A stretch of 42,628 bases of DNA. Origin: Planctomyces sp. (GTDB taxonomy: Bacteria; Planctomycetota; Planctomycetia; Planctomycetales; Planctomycetaceae). The notes below the pieces were generated by a model, which worked only from the letters and a program-made list of their open reading frames with translations, did no database searches and was not told where the DNA came from. This document shows, in pieces, positions 1 through 8,781 of this stretch; the first letter of the stretch is position 1; each line of letters begins with the position of its first letter. Position numbers and translations under genes: made by a program. Location of the stretch: assembly GCA_005778115.1 (NCBI GenBank), contig SXKJ01000444.1:1-42628 (forward strand), in the 5' to 3' direction.

Positions 1-2
1 AA

Positions 3-92
3 ATCGAAGTCGAAGACTTCCCAGCATTTATTCTCGTCGACGACAAAGGGCACGACTTCTTCGCCGACGTCGGACCTGGGTGCTCGCACTAG
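3..92 (+). CDS. C-terminal end of an unidentified protein (partial)
   Basis: One frame is open from the window edge to a TAG at 90-92 and encodes 29 residues, with an acidic hydrophobic stretch including DFPAFILVDD and DFFADVG. I do not recognise the family. The gene starts outside the window. Codon use looks like real coding sequence, and a palindromic repeat begins three bases after the stop, as it does after other genes here. It could still be a chance frame, since only 30 codons are visible. Confidence 0.5.
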   Translation: MEVEDFPAFILVDDKGHDFFADVGPGCSH

Positions 93-94
93 TC

Positions 95-189
95 CAACGT
101 AGCCATCATCGCTCCGCGTGATGAACCGAATTGTCAGCGACGCTGGTAATTCGCTCGGCTCGTCACGCGGAGCGATGACGGCTACGTTG
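95..189. repeat. Palindromic repeat, family A, intergenic copy
   Basis: Two inverted arms of about 35 bases (95-129 and 155-189) match with about three mismatches; the left arm begins CAACGTAGCCATCATCGCTC. A second copy with the same arm sequence lies at 7274-7384 inside a cytochrome gene. The element sits between the tail of the first gene and the oxidoreductase. The arms could fold into a long hairpin in RNA or single-stranded DNA. Confidence 0.85.
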
Positions 190-251
190 TCAGTCCGCGT
201 CAAACACATAGCGTCAACCGTTTGGGTTCTTCGATGAGTCGATCTCCTGTC

Positions 252-1217
252 ATGCAACCCGTAAAGATTGGAGTCATCGGCCTCGGCCGCTTCGGCCGGC
301 TGCATTCACTGACGCTCGCCGGATTGGCGGAAACCGAACTTGTCGGCGTCGTCGCGCGGCGACAGGCAAGTCTCGACAAAATGAAGACCGAACTGCCCGA
401 CGTGCGCGGGTGGCTAGATCTGGATCAAGCAATTGCAGAATCCGGTGCCGAGGCATGGGTCGTGGCCTGTTCGACGGCCGAGCATGTGCCCGTCACCAAG
501 AAACTGCTGCAAGCCGGCAAACGAGTGCTGCTGGAGAAGCCAATCTCCGAATTGCTTGCCGAAGCGGAGAGTCTCACGCTGTTGGTCAACTCGGACTCGT
601 CAAACCTGATGCTTGGCCACATCGTGCTCTTCAACAGTGAGTTCAAGCAGCTTCGCGAAGAGGTCTCGAAACGGGGTGGGCTTAGCTTCATCGACTGCGT
701 GCGGCATCGCCCGGCTTCCATCGTCAAAGATTTTCCGGGCGAGAATCCGTTGCAGGCCGCAATGGTTCACGACTTGTACGCCGTCCAAGTTCTGATGAAT
801 CGCTCCGAGCCGGAGCAGTTCAGTTCTCAGTTTCATCGCACGGAATCCGGTGCGGTCGATCTGGCGTTGGCTCAGTTGCAATGGAGCGACGGGACGTTGG
901 CCTCATTCGCCGCGTCGTACCTGACGCCGAGCGGCATGCCTCCGCGCGGCTTCGATCGCATGGAGGTCTTCGGACAAGGTTGGTCCGCACGCATCTCGCC
1001 GAATCCGCGGCCGATCGAAGTCTGGGACGAGCGGGCCGCATGGCCGATGGTGCTGGAGATCCGAGCCGATGCCGGCGGTCCCAGCGGCATGATGGCCGAA
1101 GAACTCCGCTGCTTCTGTCGAGTCGTTCGCGGACTCGAAGCCGTGCCGGTCGGTGCGACGTATGCTGACGCACTGCAAGTGCAGCGTTGGATGGATCGAC
1201 TCCTTGAGCCTGCGTGA
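252..1217 (+). CDS. Gfo/Idh/MocA family NAD(P)-dependent oxidoreductase
   Basis: The protein of about 321 residues starts with a Rossmann fold: GVIGLGRFGRLHS gives the GxGxxG dinucleotide-binding motif within the first 15 residues. LLEKPISE, about 90 residues later, is the conserved EKP motif whose lysine takes part in catalysis in this family. Members oxidise or reduce sugars and cyclitols, but the substrate cannot be read from sequence. There is no export signal, so it should be cytoplasmic. Starts at TTG 222 or ATG 234 are also in frame; I chose ATG 252 because it puts the Rossmann strand at the usual distance from the N-terminus, but no clear ribosome binding site decides it. It converges on the PQ-loop-like gene, with only 13 bases between the two stops. 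Confidence 0.85.
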   Translation: MQPVKIGVIGLGRFGRLHSLTLAGLAETELVGVVARRQASLDKMKTELPDVRGWLDLDQAIAESGAEAWVVACSTAEHVPVTKKLLQAGKRVLLEKPISELLAEAESLTLLVNSDSSNLMLGHIVLFNSEFKQLREEVSKRGGLSFIDCVRHRPASIVKDFPGENPLQAAMVHDLYAVQVLMNRSEPEQFSSQFHRTESGAVDLALAQLQWSDGTLASFAASYLTPSGMPPRGFDRMEVFGQGWSARISPNPRPIEVWDERAAWPMVLEIRADAGGPSGMMAEELRCFCRVVRGLEAVPVGATYADALQVQRWMDRLLEPA

Positions 1218-1230
1218 CGACGTCGGCTCG

Positions 1231-1956
1231 TCAGTTGGCGAGCGTTTCCGTCGGTACGCCAACCGTAGCGCCTCGTCTTTGAAGAGCGACTGGGCTCAGT
1301 CGCACCCAGCGGAAATGCCAGAGCGTGATGAGTTTCGTTGTCGCGCTGACACTCGAAAGAAGAATCAGAGGCCAGCCAGTGCTCGTGCCCATCGTGATCG
1401 CAAAGGCGATTGTTGAGACGTCTTTCCAGAAGAAGAACTGATGCAACCGAGCGGACACGCCCCCTGTGCGGCCGGTCTGGCGGATCATCAACACCTGATG
1501 CAGATACCCTTGCGCCAAAATCACCGTCACGATGACGATCAGTGTTTGCGAAACGGTGCGTCCCCACTCGGCCGCGCCCGGAATTGTGACGAGGCCCAGC
1601 GGTGCTCCCACCAGCAACGCCGCACACACCGCAAACGCCAAAGTCGCCACACGGTCGCGGCGATCGCGCACGATCTCAAACAATACGGCCAGCGTCAGCA
1701 GCGACGCGGCCAATCTCGTCCAGACGAGATAATGGTTGAAGCGTTCGAGACACGCGCCGTACAGGAAGAACGAGAAGAACGCCAAATAGCTGCTAACGAA
1801 TTGATTAACCGACAACACCGCTGTCGGCCGCTCTTGGGTCTTGTCGTTTGTCGCCGATTGCTGCCGCTGCCAGACAAGCCCCAACTGCGCCCATAGGCCG
1901 CCGATGGTCAGCAGGAAGATCGCGGAACTGATCAGACCAGTGATGTGATAACTCAT
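1231..1956 (-). CDS. Membrane protein resembling PQ-loop/SWEET-type transporters
   Basis: A 241-residue protein with about seven hydrophobic segments. Two stretches resemble PQ-loop repeats: one around WAQLGLVWQRQQ followed by LSVNQFVSSYLAFFSFFLYG, the other around LHQVLMIRQTGRTGGVSARL followed by a hydrophobic segment. In each, a glutamine at a helix start precedes a short polar loop and a Ser-containing turn into the next helix. PQ-loop proteins move small solutes such as sugars or amino acids, or act as receptors; nothing here shows the substrate. I chose ATG 1956 rather than an upstream start at 1998 because the first helix then begins almost at once. The gene lies 57 bases downstream of the carbon-nitrogen hydrolase on the same strand. 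The family call is tentative. Confidence 0.6.
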   Translation of the reverse strand: MSYHITGLISSAIFLLTIGGLWAQLGLVWQRQQSATNDKTQERPTAVLSVNQFVSSYLAFFSFFLYGACLERFNHYLVWTRLAASLLTLAVLFEIVRDRRDRVATLAFAVCAALLVGAPLGLVTIPGAAEWGRTVSQTLIVIVTVILAQGYLHQVLMIRQTGRTGGVSARLHQFFFWKDVSTIAFAITMGTSTGWPLILLSSVSATTKLITLWHFRWVRLSPVALQRRGATVGVPTETLAN

Positions 1957-2013
1957 GGTACTCGTGGTCTGACAGATTTCGGCAAACCTGTGAAGCACAA
2001 TTGGCGAGCGTGG

Positions 2014-2865
2014 CTAAGATCGCACCGCTCCCGCGTACTCGTCGCGTGCGACGGTATTGCCGAACAACACCTTGGCGCAGCCGTCGGTGTCGAACTTGAA
2101 CATCGCCTGCGTGGCCAGGTTGATGTCGAGGTCGGCGACGAGCAATTCCTCACGCTTCAGTTCGGCTTGAGCGTGAATGCGTCCGTCGGGGGCGACAATC
2201 ATCGAACGACAATTCTGATGCTGCTCGTGACACATATTGCATGACGCGAGCCAGACGGTGTTCTCAGCGGCGCGAGTCACCAGCATCGCGTGATGGATCG
2301 GAATCTTCCAATCGTTGGGCCGAGTCGTGTTGTTCTGCGGATGAAAGATGAGTTGCGCCCCTTGGCGGACGCATTCGCGTGTCGTGTCGGCGAATCGAAA
2401 CCCCTCGAAGCAGATCACCACGCCGATGCGCACACCGCACAGATCAAACGTCTCAAACGTCGTCCCCGGCGAGTAGGCAATCGCATCCAACGGAGTTAGC
2501 CGATTCTTGTGATGCACACCCAGAATCTTGCCCGCCTCCGAAATGACGAGCGCCGAGTTGTACGGCTTGCCGTTCGGATTCTTCGTCAGCGGCGTCTCAG
2601 TGCCGAGGATGCAGGCCAGCTTCAATTCACCACAACGTTCCGCAATACGGCGATGCAACTCCGCCAGACGATCTGGTTCGACCGGAGTGTCCGGCCGAGC
2701 GATGTCTACGCGGTAGCCGACGGTCTGCGTTTCCGGAAAGCAGACGATCTTCGCCTGTGCTGCGGCGGCCTCGTTCAGGAAACGAAAGATCGTCCGCGCG
2801 TTCGTCTCGAAATCATTCACCTGCCGGCATTGAGCCAACGCGATTCGCAGCGATGTTTCACCCAT
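2014..2865 (-). CDS. Carbon-nitrogen hydrolase (nitrilase superfamily)
   Basis: This 283-residue cytoplasmic protein carries the full nitrilase-superfamily triad: Glu45 in CFPETQTVGY, Lys120 in GVHHKNRLTP and Cys152 in GVVICFEGFRF. Members cleave amide or nitrile C-N bonds through a cysteine thioester. The length fits the amidase-type branches (about 260-300 residues), and nothing identifies the natural amide. The open frame runs upstream to 3069, but that extension overlaps the preceding gene and looks non-coding; ATG 2865 places ALAQCRQV at the normal N-terminal strand. It follows the exported hydrolase-like gene after 29 bases on the same strand, so the two may share a transcript. Confidence 0.88.
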   Translation of the reverse strand: MGETSLRIALAQCRQVNDFETNARTIFRFLNEAAAAQAKIVCFPETQTVGYRVDIARPDTPVEPDRLAELHRRIAERCGELKLACILGTETPLTKNPNGKPYNSALVISEAGKILGVHHKNRLTPLDAIAYSPGTTFETFDLCGVRIGVVICFEGFRFADTTRECVRQGAQLIFHPQNNTTRPNDWKIPIHHAMLVTRAAENTVWLASCNMCHEQHQNCRSMIVAPDGRIHAQAELKREELLVADLDINLATQAMFKFDTDGCAKVLFGNTVARDEYAGAVRS

Positions 2866-2894
2866 GTGGCACCTATCTGTGACAACCAAGAAGA

Positions 2895-4745
2895 CTACTG
2901 ACCCCAATTCGCCGCCCGGACAATTTCGGCAACATCCATCGGTCCTTCGCTGCTGAGCAATGGACACAGACGAGAATCCTTCAGTACGTCGCTCACCTTG
3001 ATCGATCGGCCGTCGACGATGATTTGCTGCGACATTAAGCGGACTCCGTGACTGTAATCGACGTACCAATCAACATGCCCAACGTAGAGTGACTGAATCG
3101 CCCGGCCATCCGGGTAATGCCAGCCGTAGATCGCGACCTTGTGCGGCTTCTCCGCCAAGCGATTGGTCAGCACGACGTCCTTCTTGATGCCGGCGACGAG
3201 CAGTCCGCGCGGCTTGCCATGCAATTGCTCTTCAATGATCTGGTGATGCTGCCAGAATGTCGCGGCGGTATCCCGGTCTCTCGCCAGCGGCTTCGGGTCG
3301 AGCTTTACTTGAGCGGCGGCGAACACATCGTCGGACACCTTCGCGGTGATCAGCGAGGCATCGAACTTTTCAGAGATCGACGTGGCGGTTGTTGGAGTGA
3401 TCGGGACTCGAAAGAAATCGTCGTCCGTACCGACCGCCAGACAGTCGGCCATAACGAAATAGGTGGCGACGTGCTTGGCTCCCGCGGCATCAGTCGCTTC
3501 GACTCGAATCGGCCTCAAGCGTCGTAACGATTCAGGAACGTTGCCGCTGATCAGTTCGCGCAGGATCGCCGCTTCACGCTGATCTCGCGGCAACTCCGCG
3601 ATCTGCTGTTGGAATTGCGAGCCGGTGGGAGCGTCGGCCGAACGATCGGGCAACGCGAACCGAACTTCCGGCGCCTCAGCCGGGATCACAGCTCGCACGG
3701 CGGAAGGGTCAGCAAACGGCTGCGGCTGAATCCAACGGGAATACGCTCGTGGACCGCCGAACGTGCCCCATTTGTCGGCGTGGTCCGTCCCCAGCGTCAG
3801 CCCGTGCAAGAGACCATTCATCTCGCCAACGAGTGCCGTGTGCAGGATCTTGTTGTCCGGATTCGAATGCACGAAGAACTGCATCTGCCCGTTGATCCCC
3901 TTCGTTACTCGAAACAGACCAGCCTCTTGTTCGTTCAATTCGAGATCGCGGCGGACGCGAGTCAACATCCGTTGCGAGGCTCGAAACGTCCCGCCCTCCG
4001 GGCCGATCACCTTCTTTCCGTTGAGCGTGATCTCGCGATCGTCGTAGGCGATGACCACTAACCGCCGAGTCGCATCGCCGTTCAACCACGCCAGCAATTT
4101 CTCGCCGTGCCGTTCCTCGTCAGAGTACGAGTAGTTCGCATCGAGAAACACGATTCGGTCGAGAGAAGCCGGCAATGACTCGAACGCATTGAGATATCCG
4201 AAGACGAACGAACCACCGCCGCTGTGACAGCTCAGGACGACACTGTCCGCAGCCAACTCCTTGGCCAGCGATTCAACGACTTCGCGGATGATCGTCTCCG
4301 CCGCAGATTGTTCGCGGCGAAACGTCGGCCAGCTCAGTTGAGGAGCTTGGACGACGGCGAGCACGATGTCTTGATCCGTGGCGATCTCCCGTAGCCGGCG
4401 CGTCTGCGCGGCAACGTGCTGAATGTCGAACCGCCAATCGATTTCTTTCGAGGCGGTACAACCCAGTGTCTGCTCAATCGTGCTACCGTTGGGTGTGGCA
4501 TAGATGACGAGCACTCGCCGCGATGTTATCCAATTCAGCGGCGCGTTGACGAACACTCGCACGCCACTCTTGAGCCGGCTCCAGCGTACTTGCTCGTTGA
4601 ATGCCGCGGCCTTCTCGAACCCCGGCAGCAACGACTGCGCCCAGGCATTCGGGACGGCAATCAGAAGCAGCACGGCGGTCATCCAACATCGGCGCATGGT
4701 CGGCATTCCGTTTCGAGAACGATCGGCGTGGTTCTGCCAAAGCAT
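2895..4745 (-). CDS. Exported protein with alpha/beta-hydrolase-like nucleophile motif
   Basis: A protein of about 616 residues that begins with a basic stretch and a signal peptide (TAVLLLIAVPNAWA, then Q). Around residue 170, VVLSCHSGGGSFVFGYL looks like the nucleophile elbow of an alpha/beta hydrolase (GxSxG-like, HSGGG). The C-terminal third, with KVAIYGWHYPDG and DYSHGVRLMSQQ, belongs to no domain I can name. The start ATG 4745 shares a base with the stop of the upstream DUF1501 gene (TGATG), which suggests translational coupling. ATG 4706 or 4697 would give a more typical signal peptide and cannot be excluded. A secreted esterase or peptidase working with the DUF1501/cytochrome pair is an inference. 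Confidence 0.6.
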   Translation of the reverse strand: MLWQNHADRSRNGMPTMRRCWMTAVLLLIAVPNAWAQSLLPGFEKAAAFNEQVRWSRLKSGVRVFVNAPLNWITSRRVLVIYATPNGSTIEQTLGCTASKEIDWRFDIQHVAAQTRRLREIATDQDIVLAVVQAPQLSWPTFRREQSAAETIIREVVESLAKELAADSVVLSCHSGGGSFVFGYLNAFESLPASLDRIVFLDANYSYSDEERHGEKLLAWLNGDATRRLVVIAYDDREITLNGKKVIGPEGGTFRASQRMLTRVRRDLELNEQEAGLFRVTKGINGQMQFFVHSNPDNKILHTALVGEMNGLLHGLTLGTDHADKWGTFGGPRAYSRWIQPQPFADPSAVRAVIPAEAPEVRFALPDRSADAPTGSQFQQQIAELPRDQREAAILRELISGNVPESLRRLRPIRVEATDAAGAKHVATYFVMADCLAVGTDDDFFRVPITPTTATSISEKFDASLITAKVSDDVFAAAQVKLDPKPLARDRDTAATFWQHHQIIEEQLHGKPRGLLVAGIKKDVVLTNRLAEKPHKVAIYGWHYPDGRAIQSLYVGHVDWYVDYSHGVRLMSQQIIVDGRSIKVSDVLKDSRLCPLLSSEGPMDVAEIVRAANWGQ

Positions 4746-6199
4746 CAAGACAGTAACTCGGCGATCACATTTCCATGCACGTTGGTCAGGCGGCGTTGGA
4801 TTCCGTTGTGATAGAACGTCAGCCGCGTGTGATCGATCCCCAGCAGGTGCAGGATCGTGGCGTGGAAGTCGTGGACATCGACCGGCTTCTCGGCGACTTT
4901 CCAGCCGATCTCGTCGGACGCTCCGTATGCAAAGCCGTGCTTCAGGCCCGCTCCGGCCAGCCAGACGGTGAAGACGTCGGGGTTGTGATCGCGACCGGCT
5001 CCGACTTTGCCGTCGCCGCTTTCGGAGAAGGGAGTGCGGCCGAACTCGGTGTTGAAGATCACCAGCGTGTCGTCGAGCATCCCGCGCAGACGCAGATCAC
5101 GCAGAAGCGCGGCGACTGGCTGGTCGATCTTGCCGGACTCGCGGCCATGATTGTTCGGCACGCTGCCATGAGCGTCCCAATGCACCTCGGTCCCGAACGC
5201 CGCACCGCTCCAAAGCTGCACGAAGCGGACTCCATGTTCGAGTAGTCGGCGCGACATCAAGCAGGCCCGCGCGAAGTCCGCACTCTCTTTGCGATCGACT
5301 CCGTACATCGCATGAGTCGCGGCGGTCTCTTGAGTGAGATCGGTTGCCTGCGGAATCGCAAGCTGCATTCGCGCGGCGAGCTCATAGCTACGCATCCGGC
5401 TTTCGAGTGCGTCGTCCTGGCCCCGTGCGGCAAGATGTCGCCGATTGAGTTCCGCGACGGCGGCGAATCGCGCTGTCTGCGTCGCTTCGTCGAGCTTTGT
5501 CGCCGGTTGCAGATTGCGCACGGCTGGGCCGCTCGTGTTGAGCACAACTCCTTGATGCCGCGCGGGGAGAAAGCCGCTTGACCAATTGTTGGCTCGGCCG
5601 GTCGGCCACGAACGCACGTCAGGCAGCACGACGAACGTCGGCAAGTTGTCCGTCTCACCACCGAGGCCGTAGGAGACCCATGCTCCGGCCGTAGGGAAGC
5701 CGAGCGTGCGGAACCCACTGTTCGCCTCGTAGGTCGCGGGGGTGTGATTGCCGGTCCCGGACCACATCGACTTGATCACCGTCAGCTCGTCCGCGACCTC
5801 GGCCAGATGCGGAAATAAATCGGAGACCCACAAGCCGCTCTCGCCACGCTGTTTGAATTTGAAGTGCGGTCGGTGCAGCAGTCCGACTTTGCCCATGAAC
5901 CCCTGCGGCTTTTCGTCACCAGGGACCGATTTGCCGTGCAGCTTTTCCAACTGCGGCCGGTAATCGAACGACTCAAGCTGACTCAAACCTCCTTGCAAAA
6001 AAATCTGAATCGCTCGTTTGGCCTTCGGCGGGTGATGCGGTTCGGCACCCGTGTCGCGACCCATCAGCGATGTCAGAGCCATGCCGCCCAGCCCAGTTGC
6101 GAACTGGCCGAGCCAATCTCTGCGGCTGCGGAAGTGGGCAAACTCATGTTTACAAAATGATGGCTGCAATTCTTCTGTCTTCATCATTTTGTTTCCCAT
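4745..6199 (-). CDS. DUF1501 family protein, Tat-exported
   Basis: A 484-residue member of DUF1501, an alkaline-phosphatase/sulfatase-like fold that is very abundant in planctomycetes. The N-terminus carries a twin-arginine signal (SRRDWLGQFATGLGG). Family marks are QIFLQGGLSQLESFDY, FVVLPDVRSWPTG, the DAHGS segment and VIFNTEFGRTPFSE. ATG 6199 is preceded by GAGGTGG at a workable distance and sits 16 bases after the stop of the cytochrome gene, so the two are surely co-transcribed. The biochemical role of DUF1501 is not established; its constant pairing with DUF1549/DUF1553 cytochromes suggests one periplasmic complex. The open frame extends upstream to 6346, but that part overlaps the cytochrome gene. 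Confidence 0.9.
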   Translation of the reverse strand: MGNKMMKTEELQPSFCKHEFAHFRSRRDWLGQFATGLGGMALTSLMGRDTGAEPHHPPKAKRAIQIFLQGGLSQLESFDYRPQLEKLHGKSVPGDEKPQGFMGKVGLLHRPHFKFKQRGESGLWVSDLFPHLAEVADELTVIKSMWSGTGNHTPATYEANSGFRTLGFPTAGAWVSYGLGGETDNLPTFVVLPDVRSWPTGRANNWSSGFLPARHQGVVLNTSGPAVRNLQPATKLDEATQTARFAAVAELNRRHLAARGQDDALESRMRSYELAARMQLAIPQATDLTQETAATHAMYGVDRKESADFARACLMSRRLLEHGVRFVQLWSGAAFGTEVHWDAHGSVPNNHGRESGKIDQPVAALLRDLRLRGMLDDTLVIFNTEFGRTPFSESGDGKVGAGRDHNPDVFTVWLAGAGLKHGFAYGASDEIGWKVAEKPVDVHDFHATILHLLGIDHTRLTFYHNGIQRRLTNVHGNVIAELLS

Positions 6200-6215
6200 G
6201 ATTTTGCCCACCTCA

Positions 6216-8609
6216 TCAATCCACAAACAAAAACTCGTTGGCATTAAACAGCACGACGCAAAACTGCCCCAATCCATGCTCGCCAATGAATCGTTGCCCG
6301 AACGCCAGTTCTTCCTCTGTCGGTTTGCGAGCAAATGCCAACGCATAGGCTCGGCGAAGTTGTGCGATCAAATCGTCCCCCGCATCGCGACGCAGACGAT
6401 CGGCAAATCGCGCGGAGTAGTGTTCGATGAATGCGTCGTTGAGCAGTGACAGCGCTTGCAACGGAGTGCTCGTGACCGATCGGCGTGGAGTCGGCACGGA
6501 CGGATCGGGGCAGTCGAGCGTATCGAGCAGCGGGCTCGTCCCGGCTCGGACCCAGGTGCGGTACAGGCTGCGACGATTGAACTCCGGGCCGATCGCGTCG
6601 AAGACCGTGTAAGTCTCGTTATTGCCGGCGCTCGAAATTTTGAAGTCCCGGAACCCGGGGCCGCCGAGTCTCGGATCAAGCTCACCAGAGATCGCGAGCA
6701 CGGCGTCGCGAAACGTCTCGGCATCGAGCCGTTGTACTGGTCGTTTCCAAATCAGGCGGTTGTCGGCGTCGATCGAGTGCGGAGTCTTTGGCGTCTTCGA
6801 CTGCTGCCGATACGCGGCGGACGTGACGATCAGCCGTTGGATTCGCTTCAGGCTCCACGCGCGGCCTTCCGCGGGTCGTAACAGTTGTCCGGCGAGCCAG
6901 TCGAGTAGCTCCGGATGAGACGGCAAGCCTCCTTGAAAACCGAAGTCGCTGGTCGTGCGGACTAAGCCGTCCCCGAAGTGATAGCTCCAGAGCCGATTGA
7001 CGATGACTCGCGGAGTCAACGGGTTGTTCGGATCGGCGATCCATTCGGCGAGCGCCTTGCGGCGGTTGGCCTCAGTGGCGGCCCCAGTCAGGTTCCAGTC
7101 GGGCGAGACGCCGGTCACTGCTGCGATACCGCGCGGCGTGACAACCTCGCCCGGTTGCTTGAAGTCACCGCGGGCGAGCACATGCCACGCGCCGGGTTGC
7201 TTCGGGACGGTGGTGTGAGCCGGGCCGCCTTGCAACAGTCGGATGACGGCATCGCGCCGTGAGACTTCTGCGTCAACGTAGCCATCACGCTCCGCGTGAT
7301 GAGCCGAGCGCTCGTTCGACGTCGATTTGTTCTTCGACGTCGTTTGGCCGTTCGGCTCGTCACGCGGAGCGTCACGGCTACGTATGCCCTCCACTTCCGC
7401 TTCCAGCGCGGAGATTCGACGTTCGACGTTCGGCTTCGCAGACTCGGCAAGGCTCCTTGGTTCGTTTCCGTGATAAGTACCACCGAGGGCGGCGCTGATT
7501 TGATAGAACTCACGCTGCGTGATCGGGTCAAACTTGTGATCGTGGCAGCGACTGCAATTGATCGTCAGGCCGAGAAACGTTTGACCGACCGCTCCGACAA
7601 GCCCTTCCAATTCTTCCTCGCGAGCGAACGCTCGCATGTCGGGCGTGCCGTTGTTGTACGCCGTCAGATCATACGGTCCGACGGTGAGAAATCCGCTCGC
7701 GATGACCGCCAACGGATCATCCGGTTGCAGCACATCGCCAGCGATTTGCCAGCGTATGAAGTCGTCGTAAGGCATGTCCGAGTTGAATGCCTCGACCACA
7801 AAGTCGCGGTACTTCCAGAGGTTCGGCCGGAGCTTGTTGCGTTCAAACCCTTGGCTCTCGCCGAAGCGGACGATGTCGAGCCAGTGCCGCGCCCAACGCT
7901 CGCCGTAGTGCGGCGACTCAAGAAGGCGATCGACGAGCTTCTCGTAGGCTTTGGGGCTGCGGTCGTTGACGAAGTTCTCGACCTCTTTGGGAGTCGGCGG
8001 CAGGCCGATGAGGTCGAACGTCAGTCGGCGAATCAACGTTTTCTTGTCGGCTTCGGGAGAGGGCTTGAGGCCGGCTTTCTCGAGGCGTTGCTGGATGAAG
8101 AGGTCGATCGGGTTGGGCGGTTGTGAATGTTCGCCCTCGCTGACGCTTCGGGTTGGTGAGGGCGGCGGCTCAATGACTCTTAGCGGTTGCAGGGACCACC
8201 AGTTGTAGCCGGCTCGGCGGTCGCTGGTGTAAAGGAACGGATCGATGGGATCGACAGCCCAGTTTGCTCCGTCCTTGATCCAATCGTGCAGCAGCTTGCG
8301 GTCCTCGTCAGAGAGTTTGTCGCGTCCCTTCGGCGGCATCTCGCCCGACTCGATACGTTTCACGAGCAAACTGTCGAGATCGCCAGGCTTGAGCACCTGG
8401 CCGCTGTCACCGCCGATCAGAGCCTTCTCGCGCCGCGTCAGGTCCAAGCCCCCTTTGCGGTCAGAGGCGTTGTGACACTCCAGACAATTCCGAGCCAGCA
8501 CGACAGCCACATCATCGGCAACGACCGATCGCGACATGGTAGACACGCTCAAGATGATCAAACCGCACGAGGCGGCGACCCAACGGATTGCATGTCCTAG
8601 ACGAGCCAT
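6216..8609 (-). CDS. Planctomycete cytochrome c (PSCyt1) - DUF1549 - DUF1553 protein
   Basis: A 797-residue exported protein. After a signal segment (VAASCGLIILSVSTM) comes a c-type heme motif, CLECH at about residues 42-46, then GEMPP with a possible axial methionine. DUF1549 follows (about 150-380: LIRRLTFDLIGLPPTP, SPHYGERWARHWLD, a second CxxCH in NCSRCHDHKFDPI). DUF1553 covers the C-terminal 300 residues (NNPLTPRVIVNRLW, TPLQALSLLNDAF), ending NANEFLFVD. ATG 8609 was preferred to TTG 8627. Two palindromic elements lie in frame, at 8132-8164 and 7274-7384; the second adds about 37 charged residues between DUF1549 and DUF1553. It heads the DUF1501 operon. An electron-transfer role outside the cytoplasmic membrane is inferred from the heme motifs. 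Confidence 0.92.
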   Translation of the reverse strand: MARLGHAIRWVAASCGLIILSVSTMSRSVVADDVAVVLARNCLECHNASDRKGGLDLTRREKALIGGDSGQVLKPGDLDSLLVKRIESGEMPPKGRDKLSDEDRKLLHDWIKDGANWAVDPIDPFLYTSDRRAGYNWWSLQPLRVIEPPPSPTRSVSEGEHSQPPNPIDLFIQQRLEKAGLKPSPEADKKTLIRRLTFDLIGLPPTPKEVENFVNDRSPKAYEKLVDRLLESPHYGERWARHWLDIVRFGESQGFERNKLRPNLWKYRDFVVEAFNSDMPYDDFIRWQIAGDVLQPDDPLAVIASGFLTVGPYDLTAYNNGTPDMRAFAREEELEGLVGAVGQTFLGLTINCSRCHDHKFDPITQREFYQISAALGGTYHGNEPRSLAESAKPNVERRISALEAEVEGIRSRDAPRDEPNGQTTSKNKSTSNERSAHHAERDGYVDAEVSRRDAVIRLLQGGPAHTTVPKQPGAWHVLARGDFKQPGEVVTPRGIAAVTGVSPDWNLTGAATEANRRKALAEWIADPNNPLTPRVIVNRLWSYHFGDGLVRTTSDFGFQGGLPSHPELLDWLAGQLLRPAEGRAWSLKRIQRLIVTSAAYRQQSKTPKTPHSIDADNRLIWKRPVQRLDAETFRDAVLAISGELDPRLGGPGFRDFKISSAGNNETYTVFDAIGPEFNRRSLYRTWVRAGTSPLLDTLDCPDPSVPTPRRSVTSTPLQALSLLNDAFIEHYSARFADRLRRDAGDDLIAQLRRAYALAFARKPTEEELAFGQRFIGEHGLGQFCVVLFNANEFLFVD
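7274..7384. repeat. Palindromic repeat, family A, in-frame copy inside the cytochrome gene
   Basis: Inverted arms at 7274-7307 and 7351-7384 share the arm of the intergenic copy at 95-189 (CAACGTAGCC, CTCCGCGTGA, GAGCCGA). The 111 bases equal 37 codons, so the host frame is kept. They encode a charged, glycine- and serine-containing segment, read on the minus strand as RSRDAPRDEPNG through HHAERDGYVDAE, between the DUF1549 and DUF1553 domains. The loop contains a smaller inverted pair around TCGACGTCG. Confidence 0.85.
8132..8164. repeat. Short palindromic element encoding PTRSVSEG in the cytochrome gene
   Basis: CGCCCTCGC at 8132-8140 pairs with GAGGGCG at 8158-8164 around the core CTGACGCTTCGGGTT. 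On the minus strand it encodes SPTRSVSEGE in the spacer between the cytochrome domain and DUF1549. I recall the same peptide recurring in unrelated planctomycete proteins, which would mark it as a dispersed element; that needs a search. Confidence 0.6.
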
Positions 8610-8781
8610 GACCGATCCAATCTCCAAACGCCAAAACTTTTTGCCCCATGAAGGACTCGGACTATACGTCGCAAAGCCGGCTTGCTTAAGTCGCAGCCAT
8701 CGTTATCGATCAGCGGCGCGATTTGGCTCGATCATCAACGCACCTATGTACTGCGTCACGACTAAGAATTGGGGTTCATGA

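Noticed and set aside
7296..8126. A 276-codon plus-strand frame opposite the first cytochrome gene
   Set aside because: It lies wholly within the DUF1549 region and runs through the palindrome; the minus strand has the conserved motifs.
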